From assembly GCF_000466165.1 (NCBI RefSeq), contig NZ_KE951461.1, positions 35,269 through 99,268 on the forward strand: a stretch of DNA of 64,000 nucleotides, read 5' to 3'. This DNA is from Actinobaculum sp. oral taxon 183 str. F0552. GTDB lineage: Bacteria > Actinomycetota > Actinomycetes > Actinomycetales > Actinomycetaceae. The notes below the pieces were generated by a model. It was not told the origin of the DNA, ran no database searches, and was given only the letters and a program-made list of their open reading frames with translations. Positions 1 through 17,500 of the stretch are shown in pieces; position 1 is the stretch's first letter; the number at the start of each line of letters is the position of its first letter. A program made the position numbers and the translations under genes.

Positions 1-2
1 GG

Positions 3-728
3 GCGGAGGGCGGCCGGCAGGCCAAGCCGGTCGTCGCGCTGTCGATGTTCGGGCTGACGACGCCCGCCGTCGACGAGGCGCGCGAAGTCCTCGGCGGCCT
101 CGGGTACGAGACCTTGGTCTTCCACGCCACCGGCTCCGGAGGACGGGCGTTGGAGAAGCTCGCCGCCGACGGCCGGCTCGCGGGAGTCCTCGACCTGACG
201 ACCACCGAGCTCGCCGACGAGCTCGTCGGCGGGATCCTCACCGCGGGCCCGGATCGCCTGACCGCTGCCGGCGCCGCGGGGATTCCCCAGGTCGTCTCCT
301 TCGGAGCCCTCGACATGGTCAACTTCGGGCCGCGCGAGGATGTGCCGGAGAGATTCGAGGGGCGGACCTTCGTCGTCCACAATCCCGTGGTCACTCTCAT
401 GCGGACCACTCCGGGGGAGAACGCCGAACTCGGCAGGCGGATAGGGGAGAAGGCTCTCGGCGCCCGCGGCCCGGTCGCGCTCGTGCTGCCGCTGAGGGGC
501 GTGAGCGGGATCGACGCCGAGGCCGGCCCCTTCCGGGACGAGGAGGCCGACGCCGCGCTCTTCGAGGCCGTGAGGCGAACCGTCGCCGGATCCCCGGCCG
601 GCGATGTGCGGATCGTCGAATGCGACGCGCACATCAACGATCCCGGCTTCGGAGCGCGATCCGCGCGCCTCCTGCACCGGATGATCGAGGAGTCTGCGCC
701 CGCGGGCCGCAGCGGCTCCGCGGCCTGA
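3..728 (+). CDS. UPF0261 / Tm-1-like ATP-binding protein, 3' part
   Basis: The window opens inside this gene, so the N-terminal half and the start are missing; the frame is open from base 3. The visible 241 residues match the C-terminal half of the UPF0261 (Tm-1-like ATP-binding) family: GG-rich loops, a conserved stretch reading [13 protein letters not shown] and the closing [10 protein letters not shown] motif. The family is homologous to the N-terminal domain of tomato Tm-1, which binds ATP; its bacterial role is unknown. The next gene, 58 bases downstream on the same strand, encodes the TIM-barrel partner usually found with it, so the two are probably one operon. Confidence 0.85.
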   Translation, partial: AEGGRQAKPVVALSMFGLTTPAVDEAREVLGGLGYETLVFHATGSGGRALEKLAADGRLAGVLDLTTTELADELVGGILTAGPDRLTAAGAAGIPQVVSFGALDMVNFGPREDVPERFEGRTFVVHNPVVTLMRTTPGENAELGRRIGEKALGARGPVALVLPLRGVSGIDAEAGPFRDEEADAALFEAVRRTVAGSPAGDVRIVECDAHINDPGFGARSARLLHRMIEESAPAGRSGSAA

Positions 729-786
729 CGGAATGCCGTGGGCTTGCAGAGCCCGCGGCGCAAGGAGCAAGAAGAAAGGACGAACG

Positions 787-1608
787 ATGGAACGTTCACA
801 AGTACTCGCCCGACTCCGGGCGAAAGTCGCCGAGGGCCGCCCGGTCATCGGCGGCGGCGCGGGCACGGGCATATCGGCCAAGTCCGCCGAAGCGGGCGGA
901 ATCGACCTGCTGGTCATCTACAACTCGGGCCGTTTCCGCATGGCCGGCCGGGGCTCGCTCTCCGGGCTGCTGGCCTACGGGGACGCCAACGCGATCGTCA
1001 TGGAGATGGCCAACGAAGTCCTCCCCGTCGTCAAGGACACGCCTGTGCTCGCGGGGGTCAACGGCACGGACCCCTTCCGGGTGATGGGCCGCTTCCTCGA
1101 CGAGGTGAAGGCCGCCGGATTCTCCGGCGTCCAGAACTTCCCGACCGTCGGGCTCATCGACGGCGTCTTCCGCCAGAACCTCGAGGAGACGGGGATGGGC
1201 TACGACCTCGAGCTGGAGATGATCCGGCAAGCCCGCGAACGCGACCTGGTCACGTCCCCGTACGTGTTCGACGTCGAGCAGGCGAGGGCCATGGCCGAGG
1301 CCGGCGCGGACATCCTCGTGCCCCACATGGGTTTGACGACGAAGGGGACGATCGGCGCCTCCACGGCGCTCACGCTCGACGAATGCGTGGAGCGCGTGCA
1401 GGCCATGCATGACGCCGCCGTCGAGATCGATCCCGACATCCTCGTCCTCTGCCACGGCGGGCCGATCGCCGAGCCGCAGGACGCGCAGTACGTGCTCAGC
1501 CGGACGGAGGGCGTGGTCGGATTCTACGGGGCCAGCTCGATCGAGCGCCTTCCCACCGAGGTGGCGATCAAGGAGCAGACCGAGGCCTTCACCCGCATAG
1601 CCTTCTAG
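787..1608 (+). CDS. TIM-barrel phosphoenolpyruvate hydrolase-like protein
   Basis: This 273-residue protein is a TIM-barrel protein of the family annotated as phosphoenolpyruvate hydrolase-like or 'TIM-barrel signal transduction protein'. Recognisable motifs are [16 protein letters not shown] near the N terminus, [18 protein letters not shown], and GVNGTDPF. The ATG at 787 is preceded by a GAAAGGA ribosome-binding site; an earlier in-frame ATG at 733 would add 18 residues that do not look conserved. It corresponds to the C-terminal domain of plant Tm-1, as the preceding gene corresponds to the N-terminal domain. Enzymatic activity is not established for the family, so the PEP hydrolase name should be read as a family label. 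Confidence 0.85.
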   Translation: MERSQVLARLRAKVAEGRPVIGGGAGTGISAKSAEAGGIDLLVIYNSGRFRMAGRGSLSGLLAYGDANAIVMEMANEVLPVVKDTPVLAGVNGTDPFRVMGRFLDEVKAAGFSGVQNFPTVGLIDGVFRQNLEETGMGYDLELEMIRQARERDLVTSPYVFDVEQARAMAEAGADILVPHMGLTTKGTIGASTALTLDECVERVQAMHDAAVEIDPDILVLCHGGPIAEPQDAQYVLSRTEGVVGFYGASSIERLPTEVAIKEQTEAFTRIAF

Positions 1609-1630
1609 TCCTTCCGGCGGGCGAAGCCCT

Positions 1631-2392
1631 TCACAAGGGCTTCGCCCGCTCCACGCGCATGCCCGCCTCGTACATGCCGCCCAGGAGGTTGCCGTCCAGC
1701 GCTTCATCCAACAGCGCTCCCTGATCGCAGGCGAAGGCCGTTATCACGTCCACTCCGTAGTCGAAGAGAATCGGCGAAGCCGGAGTGGAGGGCCCGATCA
1801 TGACGGTCGTCGCATTGCGGGAGAGCTCGAGCAGGCGCGGGATCGTCTTGTTGACGAAGGACGACCCGGTGATGAAGACGTAGTCGCATTCGGGCAGGAG
1901 GTATTCGCTGGCCGAGTCGGGATAGTCGCCTTCGACGGGATTGCGCTCGAAGACGAACAGCTCCCCGGCCTCGGACAGTGCTGCGGGGGCGAAGGGGAAA
2001 TGTCCGATCACGGCGACCTTCCGCCCGCGCGTCGCCTCGCGGTAGGGATGGAAGCTCTTCGCCCAGTTGTTGTCCGCGCACGGTGCGAAGCCGTTCGCGC
2101 GTGCCCGCGCGGGCAGGCTGTGCCACGAGTTGACCGCGGCCATCCCCATTCCCGCCTCGGCCAGATTCCAGCTCTTGGCGAGTTGCGCTACGTCGCGCAG
2201 GCGCGCTCCGACGAACTCCCCGTTCTCGTGAAGCGCGGGCCGCGTGCTCGCGGGCATGGAGAAGGCCATTCCCGCGCCGCCTTCGCAGGACGTTATGCGA
2301 CACCACTTCGGCCCCACGCTCGCCGCTGTGACGGTGAGGTCCTCGGGGATCGGATCGATGAGTCGGTCGTACAACGTCCACGGGTTTGCCAT
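1631..2392 (-). CDS. DUF4213/DUF364 (putative metal-chelation) protein
   Basis: This 253-residue protein has an N-terminal enolase-like DUF4213 part (about residues 5-90) and a C-terminal Rossmann-like DUF364 part (about 120-245), recognised by VAVIGHFPF, FERNP, the DYVFITGSSFVN stretch and IGPSTP. The domain pair is described as a putative heavy-metal chelation fold; no reaction is proven. The start was set at the ATG with an AGGAG five bases upstream; a longer reading frame upstream is low-complexity and is not used. The gene converges with the TIM-barrel gene and is divergent from the alcohol dehydrogenase. A possible iron-regulator box lies about 45-65 bases before the start. Confidence 0.8.
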   Translation of the reverse strand: MANPWTLYDRLIDPIPEDLTVTAASVGPKWCRITSCEGGAGMAFSMPASTRPALHENGEFVGARLRDVAQLAKSWNLAEAGMGMAAVNSWHSLPARARANGFAPCADNNWAKSFHPYREATRGRKVAVIGHFPFAPAALSEAGELFVFERNPVEGDYPDSASEYLLPECDYVFITGSSFVNKTIPRLLELSRNATTVMIGPSTPASPILFDYGVDVITAFACDQGALLDEALDGNLLGGMYEAGMRVERAKPL

Positions 2393-2436
2393 GAGATCTC
2401 CTATTCGGCGGGAATGAATCCGGGTTCCGACACTGA

Positions 2437-2454
2437 TGCTAAGGGCAACCTTAC
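2437..2454. promoter_or_regulatory. possible DtxR/IdeR-type iron box
   Basis: The bases read TGCTAAGGGCAACCTTAC. They contain the inverted repeat TAAGG-N4-CCTTA and resemble the actinobacterial DtxR/IdeR operator, whose core is TAAGGCTAACCTTA-like. The site sits 45-65 bases upstream of the DUF364 start, where a repressor could block a promoter. The similarity is judged by eye and is partial. Confidence 0.35.
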
Positions 2455-2653
2455 CTTCTTCGCCTTCTTCGGTCGTCTCTGCGCCACGTGGGTGCGGGCG
2501 TGCCTGGGACGCCATCCGGAGACGCCCGCATTGTGAGCTATTTCATTTTCCTCTTCCATGACGTGGTATTCGTTGTTTAACTGATGCGCAGCGAGAAGCC
2601 GCTGGCCCGTCCGGCGTCCGCACGTTGTCGATGAGCTCGGAAAGGAAATAACG

Positions 2654-3709
2654 ATGAAAGGCTTTGCGATGCGCTCCATCGGCCGGATCGGCTGGGTGGA
2701 GAAGGAGCGCCCCGTCTGCGGCCCCCTCGACGCGATCGTGCGTCCCTTGGCCGTGGCGCCGTGCACCTCCGACGTGCACACGTGCTGGGAGGGGGCGATC
2801 GGCGAGCGCACGGACATGATCCTCGGCCACGAAGCGTGTGGTGAAGTCGTCGAGGTGGGGGCGCTCGTCAAGGACTTCAAGCCGGGAGACCACGTCTTGA
2901 TCCCCGCCATCACGCCGGACTGGTCCTCGACCGAGACGCAGTCGGGATATCCCATGCACTCGGGCGGCATGCTCTCCGGTTGGAAGTTCTCCAACTTCAA
3001 AGACGGAGTCTTCGGCGAGTACTTCCACGTCAACGACGCGGACGGCAACCTGGCCCTCATCCCCGAGAATGTCTCGCCCGCCGAGGCCTGCATGCTCTCC
3101 GACATGGTGCCCACCGGCCTGCACGGCGTCGAGTTGGCCCAGGTCACCTTCGGCGACGACGTCTTGGTCGTCGGGATCGGGCCGGTCGGATTGATGGCCG
3201 TGGCGGGCGCGAACCTCCACGGCGCGGCCCACATCATCGGCGTCGGCTCCCGTCCGGTCTGCCAGGAGGCGGCCCGCTCCTACGGCGCGACGGATCTCGT
3301 CAACTACAGGGACGGCGCCATCGAGGATCAGGTCATGAGCTTGACCGACGGACGGGGCGTGGACAAGGTCGTCATCGCGGGAGGCGACAACGACACCTTC
3401 GCCTCCGCCGTGAAATCCGTTCGCCCCGGAGGCATCATCGGAAACGTCAACTACCTGGGCGACGGCGAGTACGTGAGGATTCCGCGCGTCGAATGGGGAG
3501 TGGGAATGGGGCACATAACGATCACCGGCGGCCTCATGCCCGGCGGACGCCTGCGAATGGAGAAGCTGGCCCGTCTGGTGTCCCTGGGCAAGCTCAACGT
3601 CTCCCGCCTGATCACCCATCGCTTCCAGGGCTTCGAACACGTGGAGGAGGCGCTCTGGCTGATGAAGGACAAGCCCGCAGACCTCATCAAGCCGGTAGTC
3701 GTCCTCTGA
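2654..3709 (+). CDS. NADP-dependent isopropanol (secondary alcohol) dehydrogenase
   Basis: This 351-residue zinc dehydrogenase oxidises secondary alcohols such as 2-propanol to ketones, or the reverse, with NADP(H). It aligns without gaps, from memory, to the Thermoanaerobacter brockii enzyme: MKGFAM at the N terminus, zinc ligands Cys37, His59 and Asp150, the GIGPVGLMAVAGA dinucleotide motif at 174-186, and Gly198-Ser199-Arg200 with Tyr218, the residues that select NADP over NAD. A clear AAAGGAAA ribosome-binding site precedes the ATG. It is divergent from the DUF364 gene and followed by a strong hairpin. The family is patchily spread among anaerobes, so transfer is plausible. Confidence 0.93.
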   Translation: MKGFAMRSIGRIGWVEKERPVCGPLDAIVRPLAVAPCTSDVHTCWEGAIGERTDMILGHEACGEVVEVGALVKDFKPGDHVLIPAITPDWSSTETQSGYPMHSGGMLSGWKFSNFKDGVFGEYFHVNDADGNLALIPENVSPAEACMLSDMVPTGLHGVELAQVTFGDDVLVVGIGPVGLMAVAGANLHGAAHIIGVGSRPVCQEAARSYGATDLVNYRDGAIEDQVMSLTDGRGVDKVVIAGGDNDTFASAVKSVRPGGIIGNVNYLGDGEYVRIPRVEWGVGMGHITITGGLMPGGRLRMEKLARLVSLGKLNVSRLITHRFQGFEHVEEALWLMKDKPADLIKPVVVL

Positions 3710-3897
3710 CGCGAGCGCCCGTCGCCGCGGCTCTCCGCCCTTCGAGAGCGGCCGACGCTCTGCGCTACGTACGCGAAGATCGTCGCCTGAAGGCGACGGG
3801 GAGGGCAGCACGGCTTCGCTCGGTCGGGGAATCGCGTTGGCGAGGAAGTTCGATGATCCCGTTGCAGCGCGGACCGCTCGCGGGCGAAGGCGTCAGC

Positions 3898-3923
3898 CTG
3901 GGCGGGTCGGCCGACCCGCCCAG
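3898..3923. terminator. bidirectional hairpin terminator
   Basis: A perfect 26-base palindrome, CTGGGCGGGTCG and its complement, lies between two convergent genes. It has no loop bases beyond those forced by folding and no long T-run, as is common in high-GC actinobacteria. Just before it (3710-3897) no gene or other signal was seen. Confidence 0.55.
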
Positions 3924-3937
3924 GGCCGCCGGGCTGC

Positions 3938-4663
3938 CTACGCGGGGCGCATGCTGTCCAAGTTCCTCTGCAGGTCGTCGGCCTCCTGGGCGTTGCGCGC
4001 GTTTATCGTGATGTTCCAGGTGGTTCCCTCGACTTCGACGATGAAGATGCGGCTGAGTCGTCCGTTTTCCGTGGTGAACTCCACTCCTACAGCTTTGTAC
4101 GCGCCCAATCGGTCCAGGCTGTAAATTCCTTTGGGCTGCAAATTCGAAGCTTTGAGATCAGTGAGTACTTGATCCATGTTCGGTAGCCTATAGAATACTG
4201 TGTCCGGCATTATTATATAATTTATATAGCTATCAGCCGGGTCGTAAACTATTGCAGCGTCGAGAATCTTTTTACCATTTTTTTGTGGATTGTTATCGAA
4301 TCTGAAATGCTTCGGGACGTCGAATTTGGCTTTTTCCTTCTTTCCGGGTGTGTTGAAGAAAATGGTGTTTTGTGAAAATATGTATCTATTGAGGGTGCTT
4401 GGTCGATCGGATGTGGCTGAAGATGACCTCTGATAGGCTGAAGAGTTTGAGTTTCCGTATAGGGATGAACTCTGCCTATTCGAGGAAGAAGAAGCGTTTT
4501 TACTTGGTTGGCTGGGCTTTTGGGAACTGGGCGAGGGGCTTGCCGAACGCGACGCGTCATTCAGAAAGGACGCATCGGAGTTCGAGTCCGAGCAGGCCGA
4601 AAGCTGTGCTCCGGCGAGGAGCAGGCCCACGGCGGTGACGATCGCCGGATGTCGTCTGGTCAT
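3938..4663 (-). CDS. serine-rich putative lipoprotein, AT-rich central segment
   Basis: This 241-residue protein starts with a signal peptide ending in the lipobox LSAC, so Cys24 should be lipidated and the protein anchored outside the membrane. Residues 25 to about 90 are a Ser/Asn/Pro-rich linker. The rest is a small unrecognised domain ending DDLQRNLDSMRPA. The start is the ATG behind an AAGGAGG box; an ATG 57 bases upstream is less likely. The middle of the gene is far more AT-rich than its neighbours: bases 4201-4260 contain only 23 G or C. Function is unknown; the composition suggests acquisition from elsewhere. Confidence 0.75.
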   Translation of the reverse strand: MTRRHPAIVTAVGLLLAGAQLSACSDSNSDASFLNDASRSASPSPSSQKPSQPSKNASSSSNRQSSSLYGNSNSSAYQRSSSATSDRPSTLNRYIFSQNTIFFNTPGKKEKAKFDVPKHFRFDNNPQKNGKKILDAAIVYDPADSYINYIIMPDTVFYRLPNMDQVLTDLKASNLQPKGIYSLDRLGAYKAVGVEFTTENGRLSRIFIVEVEGTTWNITINARNAQEADDLQRNLDSMRPA

Positions 4664-5281
4664 CGTGGCCTCCTTAGTGTCCGGTGCCTCTGCTGCGAAG
4701 GAGTCGCGGGAGAGCCGCACTCCGGATGTTCACATCCATACGATAGCCCGAATCGACTTCGGCGCTGCCTCGCACAGGTGGGAAGGTGAACCGCTCCCCG
4801 GCGCAGGCCTTCGGCTGGCCCGGACCGCGGCCGGCCAGGAGGAGGTTTCTACCGATCCGACCGGCCGACGGGATGCGCGGCCGGGGAGCGGACGAGGGGG
4901 ACGGCAGGGGCCGACCTCTCGCGAAGCGGACGGATCGGCGCGCGCCCGCCCCTTCCGGCCTCCGGCGGGGGCTGTGCGCAACACGCCGTGACGTGTAGTC
5001 GCACTTGCATGTCGGGCCGGGCTGTGCAACAGTGTGTGACGGCAGGCCCGCGCGACGTCCGCACGCGGCGGCTGCCGCGGACAGAGTCGTCCCGTGACGC
5101 CTTCCACAGGGTTTGGCGTAGCGCTCGCATTCTCTATGGGTGTAATGTAGGTACTCGCGCCGTGTACCCATCACTGTGCCCAAAAGTCGCCCGCCCGGCT
5201 CGACGCCGCGGTCCGGCGACCGGTCCGGCCGGGGGAGTGCCGGTGCCGACCGCCTTACCAACGTCAGGGAAGGAACCCCCT
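4664..5281. other. intergenic region and rpoB leader, no gene seen
   Basis: These 618 bases separate the divergent lipoprotein gene from rpoB. No convincing gene was found; in-frame extensions upstream of rpoB do not resemble RpoB. The segment 5100-5150 is relatively AT-richer and contains TAATGT, a possible -10 element, without a convincing -35. The rpoB promoter is therefore expected here but could not be fixed. Confidence 0.5.
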
Positions 5282-8743
<3,462 letters not shown>

Positions 8744-8827
8744 CGCGGCGGCCCGGCCGAGCGCCCGCCGGGCCGTCCAGTCCGCCCATTGACAACATGT
8801 ATCGGTGCTTCATCAGGAAGAGGAACC

Positions 8828-12712
<3,885 letters not shown>

Positions 12713-12758
12713 CCGTGTCCCGCGCGCCGTCGGCACGGCGGCGCGCGGGAGCGTGGGC

Positions 12759-12785
12759 AGGAGGGGCGCATGACGCGCCCCTCCT
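12759..12785 (+). terminator. rpoBC terminator
   Basis: An 11-base-pair perfect stem (AGGAGGGGCGC and its complement) with a five-base ATGAC loop lies 47 bases after rpoC. A second, imperfect GC-rich hairpin precedes it at about 12718-12750. It separates rpoBC from the rpsL promoter. Confidence 0.75.
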
Positions 12786-12812
12786 CGTAATCACCGCCAC
12801 ACACGGGATTCT

Positions 12813-12842
12813 TTGACGGATCCGCGACCCTGCGGCTATTCT
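12813..12842 (+). promoter_or_regulatory. promoter of the rpsL-rpsG-fusA unit
   Basis: TTGACG and TATTCT stand 18 bases apart, a good match to the vegetative -35 and -10 elements. Transcription would start near 12849, leaving a leader of about 120 bases before rpsL. Confidence 0.7.
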
Positions 12843-12971
12843 TGCTTAGGTTGCCCATATCCGGGTGTGTCCATCCTCAGTCCGCGACATTCCGCGGATA
12901 AGCGCGCGAAGTGGGGCCCGTGCCTCGTTCGCCCGCATCACGATTGAACAGAACATTTTCAGGAGTCCACA

Positions 12972-13346
12972 GTGCCCACAATTCAGCAGCTGGTCCGCAA
13001 GGGCCGCTCGAGCAAAGTCGGGAAGTCCAAGACCCCGGCGCTCAAGGGGAGTCCCCAGCGCCGCGGCGTGTGCACCCGCGTCTTCACCACCACCCCGAAG
13101 AAGCCGAATTCGGCCCTTCGCAAGGTCGCCCGCGTCCGCCTGTCCTCCGGTATAGAGGTCACGGCCTACATTCCCGGCGAGGGGCACAATCTCCAGGAGC
13201 ATTCGATCGTCCTCGTCCGCGGGGGCCGCGTCCGCGACCTCCCGGGTGTGCGCTACAGGATCGTCCGTGGCGCCCTCGACACCCAGGGAGTCAAGAACCG
13301 TCAGCAGGCCCGCAGCCGCTACGGCGCGAAGAAGGAGAAGAAGTAA
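12972..13346 (+). CDS. rpsL: 30S ribosomal protein S12
   Basis: This 124-residue protein sits at the decoding centre of the 30S subunit and helps control accuracy. The start is GTG 12972 behind CAGGAGTCC. The conserved [10 protein letters not shown] loop keeps Lys43. In the second loop, [12 protein letters not shown], residue 88 (codon CGC at 13233-13235) is Arg where most bacteria have Lys. K88R is a known streptomycin-resistance change in Mycobacterium tuberculosis and E. coli. The gene overlaps rpsG at TAATG, implying translational coupling. Confidence 0.97.
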   Translation: MPTIQQLVRKGRSSKVGKSKTPALKGSPQRRGVCTRVFTTTPKKPNSALRKVARVRLSSGIEVTAYIPGEGHNLQEHSIVLVRGGRVRDLPGVRYRIVRGALDTQGVKNRQQARSRYGAKKEKK

Positions 13347-13816
13347 TGCCCCGCAAAGGACCGGCCCGCAAGCGCCCCATCGTCAACGACCCCGTCTACG
13401 GCTCGCCGATGGTGACCCAGCTCGTCAACCGGGTTCTCCTCGACGGAAAGAAGTCCACGGCCGAGCGGATCGTCTACGGGGCCCTCGAAGGAGTCGGGGA
13501 GAAGTCCGGCCAGGATCCCCTGACGGTCCTCAAGCGCGCGATGGACAACATCCGCCCGTCGCTGGAGGTCCGCTCCCGTCGCGTCGGAGGCGCCACCTAC
13601 CAGGTGCCCGTGGAGGTCAAGGCGGGTCGCGCGACGACCCTCGCCCTGCGATGGCTGGTCGACTACGCTCGCCAGCGCCGCGAGAAGACCATGACCGAGC
13701 GCCTCCTCAACGAGATCCTCGACGCATCCAACGGCCTGGGCGCCGCTGTCAAGCGTCGCGAAGACACGCACCGAATGGCGGAGTCCAACAGGGCCTTCGC
13801 TCACTACCGCTGGTAA
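13346..13816 (+). CDS. rpsG: 30S ribosomal protein S7
   Basis: This 156-residue protein nucleates assembly of the 30S head by binding 16S rRNA and in many bacteria represses its own operon. The usual length and landmarks are present: [10 protein letters not shown] at the start, [16 protein letters not shown] in the centre, and the tail [13 protein letters not shown]. Its ATG shares one base with the rpsL stop. fusA follows after 60 bases. Confidence 0.97.
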   Translation: MPRKGPARKRPIVNDPVYGSPMVTQLVNRVLLDGKKSTAERIVYGALEGVGEKSGQDPLTVLKRAMDNIRPSLEVRSRRVGGATYQVPVEVKAGRATTLALRWLVDYARQRREKTMTERLLNEILDASNGLGAAVKRREDTHRMAESNRAFAHYRW

Positions 13817-13876
13817 CGACGAACGGGCGCGACTGGCCGCCGTCAGCGCGCCCTCAAGGAAGAAGAGAGCCAAAAC

Positions 13877-15997
13877 GTGGCACTTGACGTGCTGACAGAC
13901 CTCAAGCAGGTCCGCAATATCGGAATCATGGCGCACATCGACGCTGGCAAGACCACCGTCACCGAGCGCATCCTGTACTACACGGGCATCAACTACAAGA
14001 TCGGGGAGACGCACGACGGCGCCTCGACCACCGACTGGATGGAGCAGGAGAAGGAGCGCGGCATCACCATCACGTCCGCGGCCGTCACCGCCTTCTGGAA
14101 GGGCACCCAGATCAACATCATCGACACGCCCGGACACGTGGACTTCACCGTCGAGGTCGAGCGCTCCTTGCGCGTCCTCGACGGAGCGGTCGCCGTCTTC
14201 GACGGCAAGGAGGGCGTCGAGCCCCAGTCGGAGACCGTGTGGCGCCAGGCCGACAAGTACAACGTCCCGCGCATCTGCTTCATCAACAAGATGGACAAGC
14301 TGGGCGCGAACTTCGACTTCTCAGTCCAGACGATCAAGGACCGCCTTCAGGCCACGCCGATCGTCGTGACCTTCCCGATCGGGGTCGAGAGCGACTTCGA
14401 CGGCGTGATCGACGTCCTGAAGATGAAGGCGATCCGCTTCCCGGAGAAAGACGCCAAGGGCCAGGACACGAAGGGCATCGTCGTCGCCGAGGAGGAGATT
14501 CCGGCCGACCTCCTGGAGAAGGCGGAGGCCTACCACCTCGAAGCGGTCGAGGCCGCGGCCGAAGCCAACGAGGAGCTCATGGAGAAGTACCTCGAAGGCG
14601 GCGAGCTCACCCTCGACGAGATCAAGAGGGGACTGCGCATCCGCACGATCGCCGGCGAGGTCTACCCCGTCTTCTGCGGTTCGGCCTACAAGAACAAGGG
14701 CGTCCAGCCCATGCTCGACGGGGTCGTGGACTACCTGCCCTCGCCGCTCGACATCCCCGCCACGGAGGGCTTCCTCCCCGGCCGCGAGGACGAGCCCGAC
14801 ACCCGCGAGGCGAACGAGAACGAGCCCTTCGCAGCCCTCGCCTTCAAGATCGCCGTCCACCCCTTCTACGGCAAGCTCACCTACATCCGCGTCTACTCCG
14901 GCAAGGTGGGTCAGGGCATGCAGGTGCTCAACGCCACGAAGGGCAAGAAGGAGCGCATCGGGAAGATGTTCCAGATGCACTCCAATCGCGAGAACCCGGT
15001 GGAGGCCGCGCATGCCGGCCACATCTACGCCTTCGTCGGTCTCAAGGAGACGACGACGGGCGATACTCTGTGCGCGATCGACAAGCCCATCGTCCTGGAG
15101 TCCATGACGTTCCCGGACCCCGTCATCCACGTGGCCATCGAGCCCAGGTCGAAGAACGACCAGGAGAAGCTCTCGACGGCCATCCAGAAGCTGGCCGACG
15201 AAGACCCGACCTTCACCGTCCGCCAAGACGAGGAGACCGGTCAGACCGTCATCGGCGGAATGGGCGAGCTCCACCTCGACATCCTCGTGGATCGCATGAA
15301 GCGCGAGTTCAAGGTGGACGCGAACGTCGGCGCGCCGATGGTCGCCTACCGCGAGACCATCCGCAGGAAGGTCGACAAGGTCGAGTACACCCACAAGAAG
15401 CAGACGGGTGGCTCCGGCCAGTTCGCTCGCGTCCTCGTGACCTTCGAACCCCTCGTCGACGCGGAGGACGGCGCGATCTACGAGTTCGCGAACGCCGTCA
15501 CCGGCGGGCGCGTGCCCCGTGAATACATCCCCTCGGTCGACGCGGGCATTCAGGAGGCGATGCAGACCGGCGTTCTCGCCGGCTACCCCATGGTGGGGAT
15601 CAAGGCGACCCTCGAAGACGGCGCCTACCACGAAGTCGACTCGTCGGAAATGGCCTTCAAAATCGCCGGGAACATGGTGCTGCGGGAGGGTGCGAGGCGC
15701 GCCAACCCGGTGCTCCTCGAACCGGTCATGGATGTGGAGGTCCGCACTCCCGAGGAGTACATGGGCGATGTCATCGGCGACCTCAATTCGCGGCGTGGCA
15801 TGATTAAGTCCATGGAGGACGCGACCGGTGTGAAGATCGTTCGCGCCCTGGTCCCGCTCAGTGAGATGTTCGGATACGTCGGCGACCTCCGCTCCAAGAC
15901 CCAGGGGCGTGCGGTCTATACGATGCAGTTCGACTCGTACGCCGAGGTTCCCAAGAACGTCTCCGAGGAGATCATCAAGAAGACCCGGGGCGAATGA
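13877..15997 (+). CDS. fusA: elongation factor G
   Basis: This 706-residue GTPase drives ribosomal translocation and, with recycling factor, splits ribosomes. The start is GTG 13877 after GAAGAGAGCC. The GTP-binding motifs are all visible: AHIDAGKTT at 19-27, DTPGHVDF and NKMDK. The domain IV region RGMIKSMED and a complete C terminus are present. It belongs to the rpsL-rpsG-fusA unit; tuf follows 114 bases later and may also have its own promoter in that gap, though none was clear. Confidence 0.97.
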   Translation: MALDVLTDLKQVRNIGIMAHIDAGKTTVTERILYYTGINYKIGETHDGASTTDWMEQEKERGITITSAAVTAFWKGTQINIIDTPGHVDFTVEVERSLRVLDGAVAVFDGKEGVEPQSETVWRQADKYNVPRICFINKMDKLGANFDFSVQTIKDRLQATPIVVTFPIGVESDFDGVIDVLKMKAIRFPEKDAKGQDTKGIVVAEEEIPADLLEKAEAYHLEAVEAAAEANEELMEKYLEGGELTLDEIKRGLRIRTIAGEVYPVFCGSAYKNKGVQPMLDGVVDYLPSPLDIPATEGFLPGREDEPDTREANENEPFAALAFKIAVHPFYGKLTYIRVYSGKVGQGMQVLNATKGKKERIGKMFQMHSNRENPVEAAHAGHIYAFVGLKETTTGDTLCAIDKPIVLESMTFPDPVIHVAIEPRSKNDQEKLSTAIQKLADEDPTFTVRQDEETGQTVIGGMGELHLDILVDRMKREFKVDANVGAPMVAYRETIRRKVDKVEYTHKKQTGGSGQFARVLVTFEPLVDAEDGAIYEFANAVTGGRVPREYIPSVDAGIQEAMQTGVLAGYPMVGIKATLEDGAYHEVDSSEMAFKIAGNMVLREGARRANPVLLEPVMDVEVRTPEEYMGDVIGDLNSRRGMIKSMEDATGVKIVRALVPLSEMFGYVGDLRSKTQGRAVYTMQFDSYAEVPKNVSEEIIKKTRGE

Positions 15998-16111
15998 GTC
16001 CCAACGGTCCTGTACAATCCGCAACCGACCATAAGACACATAGGCCGGGTCTGATGCTTTCCCGCATCTCACTCACCTGAAAGTCAATCTAGAGTCCCAG
16101 GAGGGCCCCAA

Positions 16112-17302
<1,191 letters not shown>

Positions 17303-17320
17303 CCTGTTGAGCCGCTGAAC

Positions 17321-17355
17321 GGGAGGGCCCGCCGCCTTGAGCGGCGGGCCCTCCC
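17321..17355 (+). terminator. tuf terminator
   Basis: A perfect 15-base-pair stem (GGGAGGGCCCGCCGC and its complement) with a CTTGA loop begins 18 bases after the tuf stop. It ends the str operon and marks the edge of the accessory block that follows. Confidence 0.85.
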
Positions 17356-17500
17356 TCGTCGGCTCGCCGCCGGCGGCAGGACGTTGGGGGCAGACGGCCG
17401 CGGAACTGCGGGCCCCGCAGCGGTCCGTGCGGGAACCGAGCGGTTCGCGGCGCTCAGTCGACGAGCCGGGTAGAGCTCACGCGTTGAACGCGAGGGAGCC

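Noticed and set aside
2393-2515. N-terminal extension of the DUF364 gene
   Set aside because: The extra 41 residues are low-complexity and the internal ATG has the proper ribosome-binding site; the candidate iron box also lies there.
4988-5281. 98-residue upstream extension of RpoB
   Set aside because: It shows no similarity to RpoB N termini and the TTG at 5282 has a ribosome-binding site and the right alignment.
16000-16111. Separate tuf promoter
   Set aside because: TGTACA and nearby bases gave no acceptable -35/-10 pair; not called.
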